Shown here in pieces: positions 55,976-64,000 of a stretch of 64,000 nucleotides of DNA. A program made the position numbers and the translations under genes. How positions within the stretch are numbered: the stretch's first letter is position 1; every line of letters begins with the position of its first letter. The notes beneath the pieces are model-generated. The model worked only from the letters and a program-made list of their open reading frames with translations, ran no database searches and had not been told where the DNA came from. The stretch is from Marthasterias glacialis (Eukaryota > Echinodermata > Asteroidea > Forcipulatida > Asteriidae): positions 18,989,938 to 19,053,937 of the forward strand of contig OU452226.1 of the NCBI GenBank assembly GCA_911728455.2, in the 5' to 3' direction.

Positions 55976-56289
55976 AATTTTGGAAAAAGCAAACGTTTGG
56001 GACTGGACTTCAAACAGGCGGATGGTGCCTAAACCAAAGCCCAAACCTTACCTGTGGTTTTGAGAGTGGCCTGTGAATGTGTACAAAAAAAAATGACAAA
56101 AGATGAACTGTTGGGTTTGTATGGTGTTCGTTTTGAAATACCTGAGTATACATACAAAAGAAAGTAGCATTAAAATAACAACAATGATGTTTGATGCAAC
56201 ACTTTCTGCTTGACAGCTTTGATGAAATAATGCCTGGGGTAAAGCTGGGTTAGTAATAAAATAAAGAGTTGGTAGCTGTAAAACATGGT

Positions 56290-56440
56290 AAATAGACCGG
56301 TCCATTAAGCCCCGCCCACTTTGCAAGCACGCCATATGCACTAACATGTTTGTCGGACTTTTGTCAGACTTTCGGTTGTGCAATCACATCTGTGATTGGT
56401 CAATATGGAAAGGGCGGGGCTTAATGGATTGGTCAATTAA
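56290..56440. mobile_element. MITE with AATAGACCG-type ends, compact copy
   Basis: AATAGACCGGTCCATTAAGC faces GCTTAATGGATTGGTCAATT. CCCCGCCCACTTT faces AAAGGGCGGGG. About 150 bp. Confidence 0.75.
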
Positions 56441-56617
56441 ATCTGCCCTTGTGATTGAGAATCCCTTAAGCTCCACCCATTTACCTACCAATGGTGATCA
56501 TGTTGATTGTGGATGTGTGTCATCACCCTCGGATCATCAAGCCAATACCAGCGCACCACTCATTTTATATGCGCTGCAGCTTTTGCAATGGTTGCAGCAT
56601 CTAATGGGGTTTAAATG

Positions 56618-56745
56618 TTGGGGTGAACACAAAAAATTGACTGGAGCAGGATTTGAACCAGCGACTCCCAGGTTAATGTACTGGTGCTCTACCGACGGAC
56701 CTGTCTAGCCAGAATGTAGGCGGTCTCCCTATTTTGTCAATATCA
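56618..56745 (-). mobile_element. tRNA-headed SINE, family D, reversed
   Basis: GGGGTGAACACAAAAAATTG, GGAGCAGGATTTGAACCAGC, then GGTGCTCTACCGACGGACCT and TGTAGGCGGTCTCCCTATTT. Confidence 0.75.
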
Positions 56746-57237
56746 TCCTAGTTCAGGGGATTTTGATGTGTCGGACATTTGGGGGTGCCATAAGGGACCG
56801 TTCGCATTTATCAACATTTTCAAACAGTCTGCTTGGGGAAGGGGGTCTGCTGTCTGTGCACACTTTCTCAAACAAAATCAAATTTTCATTTTGTCAGTTT
56901 GTATTATGCCAGTAGTTGATGGCTAACCTCACAGTAAGATCGTTGTTTTGTACAAATCTTTGCGGTTTAGAATCAAGTGCTAGCTATACCCTCACTCCCA
57001 ACCGCGTCGTCAGTTGCTTCAATCGACAGTGCAAATAGACTTGAAATCAAGTCGTTTGGGCTATTTAGCCAAAAGTTCCTTCCCTCAGTGGGGCCGAATT
57101 CATGGCTCTACTTACCTCGGCATTCTGCACTTATAAACACAAAATCGCGTTACAGAATTCAACATTTTCTTTTGTACAACTTTAGGTGGGGGTAGGGCCC
57201 ATAAAATTTGGAATTTTTTTTTATAAATAAAAATACT

Positions 57238-57366
57238 CCCAAGTTGGTAGAGCACCAGCACATAAATCTGGAGGTCACAGGTTCAAATCCTTCTCTTGTC
57301 AATTTTTCTCTGTTCACCCATAATTAATTTATATGTCCCCAGTCAGTTTCCCTGGTGGTTTAGTAC
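57238..57366 (+). mobile_element. tRNA-headed SINE, family D
   Basis: AAGTTGGTAGAGCACCAGCA, GGAGGTCACAGGTTCAAATC, CTCTGTTCACCCAT, CAGTCAGTTTCCCTGGTGGT. Confidence 0.75.
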
Positions 57367-57771
57367 TTAATAAATAAAAAGGGTGGAGCTTCATGGATCA
57401 GTCTTCTTCAAAGTTTGATCTCAAAGACCAAATCTTGTCTGGTTATATTTACATATGTCACATGCAGCTGTATTTTTCCTCAATTCATGACCTTTAACCT
57501 CCAAAGGGCATTTTGTATACGTACGAATATTCATAAGATCTGTGAATACGTTAACTTTTTAGATATTTGCCAATGATCAATTTTAATATGCACACTTTAT
57601 GTTGTCTTTTGGGCCTGTGCCTGTAGTGTGATAAATTTCTAAATTTGTTTCCATTATTTCCAGTGGAAACTAGGTGTATGAAATCTTTGTATAAAAAACA
57701 AATCATGTAAATATGATATTTTTAGAATTATCTCTTGATTGGGCACGCTTCAGTGTGAGCATTTTTGTGGC

Positions 57772-58344
57772 ATGGTAGACAAGAAATGTGTGCTAGGCTT
57801 TGGGCTGCAAGCTGCAGCAAGCTCTCTTGTACATTTTCTTTCGAGGTGGTTAAATACAGGAGATAATGGCCCTGAAAATGTTGCCAAGATTCTGTTGATC
57901 CTCCCCACCCCCTCCCCCCCCCCCCCTCCACAGGCAGTTTCTGATTTTGATTTGTCAAACCATGAAAAAGCACATATTAAAGTGCAAAAAATCTCTGACG
58001 ATCATGTAAGTGTTTTGATGAGTCCTCTCAAAAAGTCATCTAATGCATTTGATGAAATTTTCACATATGTTGGTTCCTTCCTCCATGGTTGTATGGTGTG
58101 TTCTGCTTTCATTCAAGGAATTACTTCTAAAGACCATGCAGCATTTGTTCGTGAAAAGAGTGGCCTTGTGTATTCCGGGGCCTTTCTGGCAGGCAAGATA
58201 CTACACTGGTCATATGGGAAATTTGACATTTTGTGTCATAATTTCCACATAAATTCAAGAGTTACAAAAACAACAGCTGAACCAGTTTTGAGATATGCAC
58301 CCTTTCTTCACACAATCAGACAGTGCAATCTCCACAAAATATAA
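57772..58344 (+). CDS. Unrecognised 190-codon open reading frame
   Basis: The frame is open from an ATG at 57772 to TAA at 58342-58344 and continues open upstream to about 57739. I cannot assign it to a family. It contains a proline run encoded by a C-tract near 57900-57930, then a mixed sequence with DFDLSNHEKAHIKVQKISDD and later FVREKSGLVYSGAFLAGKIL. It lies about 4 kb beyond the PHF12 stop codon, with no visible splice signals tying it to that gene. It is longer than other non-gene frames in the window. It may be a TE remnant, part of the PHF12 3' UTR by chance, or a small intronless gene. Confidence 0.15.
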   Translation: MVDKKCVLGFGLQAAASSLVHFLSRWLNTGDNGPENVAKILLILPTPSPPPPPQAVSDFDLSNHEKAHIKVQKISDDHVSVLMSPLKKSSNAFDEIFTYVGSFLHGCMVCSAFIQGITSKDHAAFVREKSGLVYSGAFLAGKILHWSYGKFDILCHNFHINSRVTKTTAEPVLRYAPFLHTIRQCNLHKI

Positions 58345-58975
58345 GATTTTATGTTTTTTTTTCTTCTATTGGGCTGTGTACAAATTGTGCCTGCAGGAAG
58401 TCCAAGCTCTGTGATGTCACAGGTTACATGGTCTACATGATTAAGAATCATTTATCGGCCTTCCACAGCCCTGAAAAAAAAAACTGAACACAAGAACAAT
58501 TAACTTAGTGATCGTGATGTATTTTGTTGAGGACAGGAGATACACACAGTGTTTACCTGCACTTGTAACCTTTACGAACCTGGTAGATAGTCGAATTTTG
58601 CTGGTGAGCCATCGATGATTTCGTCTTGCATTTCTATGGGCCTTAGCTAGGAATAGCTAGGGCTATTTTTGGCAATCAAAATTCCACAATATTACATGGA
58701 AGAAAACCATCATACTGATAACGAAATAAACTGAACACAACAGGAACAATATTCAACGGTCAATTTAGTGTGAAAAATTTTGGTCAGGCCTTAGTTTAGG
58801 GGTATGATACATAATTTCAAAAAAAAAATTTAAATCTCAAAGTGTGCTTTTCATAGACTTGACAGCAGTACCTTTTGCCTGTATACTTCTCTCGGGAATA
58901 CTGCCATGTGTGATGACAAGGTCCAAATCACCTAAACACCCACAAACCAAATCCCTGTCAAAACGTAAACATAAA

Positions 58976-59105
58976 TAGCCAGACTGCCAACAGAGGTAAA
59001 TGTAGATAGCTCAGTTGTTAGAGCACCCGCACGTAAACCAAGAGATCACAGGTTCAAATCCCGCTCAGTTAATTGTTCTTTGTTCACCCCCCACAACATA
59101 AACAG
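58976..59105 (+). mobile_element. tRNA-headed SINE, family D
   Basis: AGACTGCCAACAGAGG, GATAGCTCAGTTGTTAGAGC, GATCACAGGTTCAAATCCCG, TTCTTTGTTCACCCCC. The B box GGTTCAAATCC is intact. Confidence 0.75.
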
Positions 59106-59591
59106 TAACAGTGGATCCACTGGGCTGTGGCCATTGAAAATATCTTCGGGCCAGCGAATACAAATAAAACGATAGCCCAGTGGGACAGTGTTCCAACCAT
59201 CCTGAAATATCACTGTGCCACCAAATTTTCCACTAGCCCTGCCGGCTACGAAGCAATTATAGTTAATTTTCTCAAAATCATGACCGCCAAATTTGATGAA
59301 TTTTTCACATGTTGGTTGGATGGAGCATTTTGAACAGTACATTAGAGGATGGGACTGAATTTGTCATGTCTTTAAAACATTCTCACAGAGTCGACACAAA
59401 GAAAATGACACATTTAGTGTCTGCTGGTTTCCTTGTCTACGGTTGAACCCAAACATCTGAAATAATTTGGAAAGGCAGTAGTATTTATATTTCAATGCCA
59501 GAGTTTTCTTCACGGCTTTGCAGTGCACTGACGATCTGTCACCCATAGTCCCACACCACAAAGATCCTCATGGCGTGAAGCCCACAGAGAG

Positions 59592-59623
59592 TGTACATAA
59601 ACACTGTACAGTTTTTGTACATA
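59592..59623 (+). promoter_or_regulatory. Two Pumilio-type UGUACAUA words
   Basis: TGTACATA occurs at 59592-59599 and 59616-59623, 16 bases apart. It matches the conserved Pumilio-binding consensus UGUANAUA. The surrounding AT-rich, frame-poor DNA is 3' UTR-like, but no transcript end is visible and PHF12 stops 5.8 kb upstream. Function is conjecture. Confidence 0.25.
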
Positions 59624-61205
59624 GTAAATAGAGCCTTGTACAGAGTGCCTAGTGTGCATGTTATCTTCATTATATTGTTAGATGATAGACTGGCTTGGAT
59701 GTTGTCATATTATACTTACAGATGCACGGCTGTTATCAGACGTTTCATATAGCCTGGGCATTCCTTCTTATGTTACATATTAAATGAAGTGGACACAAAC
59801 AAAAATATGTGTGAGTATGGCCAGGTTGTTTTGTATAATTCATGAAATTATCATTTCTAGTATGTTACACTGCCATTTAAGTTATATTTTTAAATTATTC
59901 ATTTTCATTAAAGTATTTGTACGATAATATTTACTTTATTTGGGGGATATTGGGCCCAGGTTAGCTTCAAGTTGCATCGCCCATTTTCTTGCAGAAAGAA
60001 AACCGCAAAATTTGAATATTGATATTATTTTTTTTACCTGGTTGCTGGTAATGTGAAATAATATTCAATTTGGGTCCTGATAATAACTCACTTGTATCTT
60101 TTATCTACCTACTAATAATAATTGTTTACATGGCTTTTATGTTCAGTGTTTCAAATTAAAGTTTGCATTTTTCTTGACTAAGGAAAATCCTGTTGTAAGT
60201 GATGAGGTTTTGGAGTCCGAAGTGCAGTGTAACGAATGTTCATGCACATTATATGTATACAGTTCGATTACATTGCAATTCTGGCTCCAAAACGTCACCA
60301 CTTATCACCAAGTGAATAGCTATCTATTATTTATATCAAGTTGTTACCATCAACTTGGGAAAACATTGGGCGATGCATCTTTAAGTGGGATATGATTCCC
60401 TGCCTTTCACCTCTCTGGTACCATTTCCGATTTCCATCTTTGACTGCATCAGGTTAAAGGTCCCTGCCTGATTGCGTCTGTTGTTCTTGTTCACCTTTTA
60501 CAAACATTACATTCGTCCCACATCTAAAACTAACTATTGCTTTGTTCTCTTTCCTTCACATGAGGCGCTTTTTAGAATCGTATGAAAGATAAGTTTATTG
60601 ACTACAAATTAAATGTGTGTTTTGTTTTTTTTTACTTGGAGAACCAATTTTTGGATGGAACATCTGTTCAGTTTTAAATTTCCAGTGCACATGTTAGGCA
60701 ATGGTTACTAAGTTCTGTCCCCGTGGTATCATGTTGTCATATCAACCCAGTATACATGTAGTTTTTCCACCAGTCACCTGTCGTCACTTCTGATTGTTAT
60801 CATTTGTGTTACCAAGATATTTCCCCTTGAGAATTGTGAAAATGGAGATAAAACAAAATCGTTTTACACTTAGCTATATGAAACTTTCACAATTTGGTTT
60901 GTTATTCATTTGGAAGTTAAGTTGATTGATCGTTCAAAACCACACAACAGATGGTCTTTGAATGATGGAGTAATGACATTTAGAATTCATGTTTTTATGC
61001 TGTCGTTAACATAATGACAAGTCATTATGGAGAGATGTTTAGATATTAGATGCAGTCTTCATGTGAAATCACATTGCAGGCTGGCATAGTGCTTTTTTTT
61101 CACAAGACTCCCTCTAGCAAATTGATATTGAATGATAAGTCACCATGTGGGCCAATGTGCAGCGTTAAGACCCATTCGTTACTCGATAACAGGTCAAGTA
61201 TTTAT

Positions 61206-61435
61206 GTTTTAATTACCAAAACCATAAACTGGTCTACCAAAACTAAAAGCATGTTAACCAAAACCATTTGTTAGTTTACCAAATCCATGACCATTCAACC
61301 ATAACCCTCAATCAGTTAACTAAACAGTCAACAGGTTTACCAAAGCAATAAACAAGACAACCATAACCCTGAATTGGTTTACCAATACAATCAGTTGGTT
61401 TACCAAAACAATAAACTGGTTTGCATGACTCATTT
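61206..61435 (+). repeat. Degenerate tandem repeat, GGTTTACCAAAACAATAAACT-like unit
   Basis: Words such as TTTACCAAAACAATAAACTG, GTTTACCAAAGCAATAAAC and TTACCAAAACCATAAACTGG recur about every 21 bases, with some copies reading CAACCATAACCCT. About ten decayed units. Confidence 0.7.
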
Positions 61436-61913
61436 AATTTACACAAATCATAAACTGTTGTTAATGTGTGCTTTGATCATCAGGGAGATAACCAAGCACT
61501 GTTTTGTAAGAAAATTTCAGCAATACTACAGAGGTGAAGCACGTCTTTATAGTGACCACAGACATTTTATATTATAATAGCTTTTGTTTGCCTTTTCGGA
61601 CAACAGAAACTGTGTACTTATTGACATGTGAGGAATGGCCAGGCTATATTCAGATGAAGGATGCTAGGTTGTTTGATGTGCAAAGGAGTTGATAATAAAA
61701 AGAGGATATTTGACAAAAAGGAAAATGTTAATTTTGAGTTTGTAGTTATTACCTATCAGATCTTTTTTTTTTTTTAGAGATAAGTTTTTGCTTTGTGCTC
61801 TCTTAAACAACCCACTTCACTTTGAGACAGTACTCCATATGTCACTGAAATGCTCTGTTTTAAACCAAAATAAATAATAGATATATTCGTTCATATTTAC
61901 ATCAGGCCTGTGA

Positions 61914-62042
61914 TTTCTCAGGATTTTTCCTGATTGCCGGATTTTCTTAAAATCTTTCTGAGCCTTGAAAGAAGTAAAGCAGTCACCAAAGGGAAAAAGA
62001 AATAGTCCACTTTGTGTTCGAACCTCTAGTTTTGTCTTTCTA
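61914..62042 (+). repeat. Dispersed 150-bp repeat (TGTGATTTCTCAGGATTTTT), copy 2
   Basis: Matches 52486-52636 with CTGTGATTTCTCAGGATTTT, GAAAGAAGTAAAGCAGTCAC and CTAGTTTTGTCTTTC. No ends recognised. Confidence 0.6.
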
Positions 62043-63423
62043 GTGATGGACTTAGTCTGTACACCTTCTGAGGATGGCCAGTTCCAGGTCTAGAACAAGA
62101 GGGACCCAGACTCACAAACCGTTGTTCAAGAATTTACACTTTCATCACATCTCATCCCTACCACATGTACATTGTGTGGATTTGTGTAAGTCCATGGAGT
62201 GTTTCATTTTGTTCTGGTGTCCACATCTTTTGCATCATGCAGCTTTTTCAGCAGCTGATTTCCTCGCTTTGTGTTGCTCAGCTATGTGACTCTGAAATTA
62301 AAAAAAAGCGGTACGAAGTCTTGCTGTGTTCCTGGCACATTGCTCTTTTTTTTCTTTTTCTTTTTTACAGACTGCAGTTGTATGCCTGGTTTCTAGAAAT
62401 TGCTTGCGTATCTATAATGCATACAGAGGCTTTTGAGAGACAAGGACAAATCTGCAATTCAAGTGTCATGGAACAACGATTGAATGTGTGACCTTGACCG
62501 CCACATCCATGATACAGGATTGGTACTCATTGATTTTTTTCAGATTAGTATCAGGTTGAAAGCTTACTGATAATGACGTTCATACCGGTACCAATCTTCC
62601 ATAGCAATATTTCTGTCTGAAATACTGTCAGTGCCATGAAAATAGAATTTGAATTCGGTAGTAATAATCAAAATTAATTAAGGACAATAAGTTTACAATC
62701 ATGCTGAAAAGTGTGCATGGTGTTTTTCCCCCATTCCCCCCCCCCCCACTATTTTCTTCTAACTCAGACACAGGTTTGTTTTTTTATGTACATGTTGAAT
62801 CACACAAAGTAAGAACACTGCACTATAAGCTTTACCAATCCTATATTTTACCTTTAAAGAGAGATTTTCCTCTTTGCAAAGTATAAAACACATTATAAAA
62901 TCACTGCCATCTTCAATGTCAGAAAAAAACTAGAGGGAATGTGTATAAAAAAAACATGTTTTCTTTGTTAATTGAGAAGTAAATGTAGGTTGGATTTTGG
63001 GGGGTGTTGTTATCTTTCTACTTATTGGGAGAGACTTGTGTAGAAGGGGACCTTTAAAATAGAAAATGATGTTTCAAACATCTATGTACTACTCTCATCA
63101 TTTTGTGATTTTCCTTGTGGGTTATAATTATCATAAATTGAAAGAGAGAATATTTTCAGCATAATAGCTGAACACACTTGAGCTGGCTGTCAACATAACA
63201 ATTTTTTTTGAAGAATGTCTTTGTATGAATTCAAATTCTTAGGATGGTTATTCAGTCTGTCTAAAACTAGTAATTTGAAATGTTTTAGACCTTCCTAGTT
63301 CTTATTATGGTTAACTCCATATAAGGGAACAGTTTTGATCGTTGAAGGCGCTATTTTTTTAATCTCCACGCGCGAAATTCGCACACGTCGCCTTAAATAT
63401 GTAATGTGTATTTGTATTCACAG

Positions 63424-63514
63424 TGATACTAAACAAGGAGGATAGGACACTCTGTGTGGGAACACGAAACGCAAAATGGCTACGAGTGGAAGTGCGCCCG
63501 CTGTTGTTAGATAG
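63424..63514 (+). CDS. Possible exon of an unidentified downstream gene
   Basis: The segment is preceded by TTTGTATTCACAG and followed by GTAAAA. One frame is open throughout and reads TLCVGTRNAKWLRVEVRPLL in its middle part; I do not recognise the family. The stretch is CpG-rich compared with its surroundings, as is 63365-63400. A second reading starts at an ATG in good context (63475), gives MATSGSAPAVVR and stops at the donor, which would instead make this a 5' UTR exon with a short upstream frame. Nothing else in the window belongs to the same gene. Confidence 0.25.
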
Positions 63515-64000
63515 GTAAAACCAACGATCGTTTGCGCGATAAATACTTTGGAAAAACTAATGCCAAACGATTCCACCAACTAAAAAAAGGTGATGGCAGA
63601 TCAAAAATGTTCGGCAATACATTTTGCCCCAAATCCTCAGGACAACCCACGAGTGCTGGGAGCATTTGAGGGTGGAGGGTGACAAGTGAACAGGTTTCAG
63701 CCCCACCTTTCGAGAAAATGAGAAAAAAGAAGCAGTTTTCATTTTATAATTTTTTTTAATTGACTCCCTGGATCTCTAGTGTTAAGACATTTGTTCGCTC
63801 TAATGGATTTCTAAATGTTTAATTAAATGAGATCCAAAATGAAGGTTTTATTATTGTTTTATGTCAAAAATATATTTACAAAACATATTAATTAATGACC
63901 ATTAAACAGAGGTTTGCTAATAATTCTTATTGCACTGTAACTTCTTGCAAGTGATAATTAAAAGTGATTTATCCAATAATTGTCATTTAAATAATCATTT
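63515..64000. other. Right edge, nothing identified
   Basis: AT-rich DNA after the candidate exon. ACGATCGTTTGCGCGAT near 63523-63540 is a small CpG-rich near-palindrome. I see no conserved coding sequence. Confidence 0.4.

Larger units (their letters stand above)
53794..63423 (+). other. Region downstream of PHF12 stop codon
   Basis: It probably includes the PHF12 3' UTR, whose end I cannot place: AATAAA occurs near 56260, 57223, 57371 and 61870, and ATTAAA near 60156. Contents are two minisatellites, several MITE and SINE copies, an unrecognised frame, a degenerate tandem block at 61.2-61.4 kb and AT-rich unique DNA at 59.3-61.0 and 62.0-63.3 kb, where I see nothing specific. Confidence 0.55.

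Overview
This window is a stretch of animal nuclear genome. It is AT-rich, the genes are split by many introns, GT-AG junctions are visible at every exon edge I placed, and the introns and spacers are full of short non-autonomous repeats. The three proteins match bilaterian families. The repeats include two families of tRNA-headed SINEs, many foldback or MITE-like elements, and dispersed ACATGTACATGT words. Together these point to an echinoderm, most likely a sea star. The clade call is an inference from recall, not from a database search.

Layout. At 1-5597, on the minus strand, is RMND1, a mitochondrial inner-membrane factor for mitochondrial translation. Seven exons are complete and the last runs off the left edge. 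At 7040-19246, on the plus strand, are 14 exons of RUSF1 (DUF647/RUS1 family), which join into a complete 460-residue protein. RMND1 and RUSF1 start head to head about 1.4 kb apart. The region 19247-25866 is a gene-free, repeat-rich spacer. At 25867-53793, on the plus strand, is PHF12 (Pf1), with two PHD fingers, a MRG15/SIN3-binding segment and an FHA domain. Its 14 confident exons join into 1,098 residues, and an in-frame 66-nt exon in the third intron would make it 1,120. The region 53794-63423 is mostly downstream DNA and probably includes the PHF12 3' UTR. It carries a 46-bp minisatellite, a 12-bp minisatellite, SINEs and an unrecognised 190-codon reading frame. At 63424-63514 is a possible exon of a further gene on the right.

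How the parts relate. RMND1 acts in mitochondria, RUSF1 is a poorly understood membrane protein, and PHF12 is a nuclear corepressor subunit. They do not form a pathway; the arrangement looks like ordinary gene packing. All exon phases agree across every junction, and the summed coding lengths are multiples of three for RUSF1 and PHF12. This is the main support for the models.

I found no wholly new biological system. The most unusual material is the repeat biology: an old duplicated RUSF1 exon split by a foldback element; hAT-like MITEs with 8-bp target duplications; a 74-bp near-perfect palindrome with a 9-bp duplication inside a SINE; foldback pairs built from SINEs in inverted orientation; and a minisatellite that appears to have grown from a foldback family.
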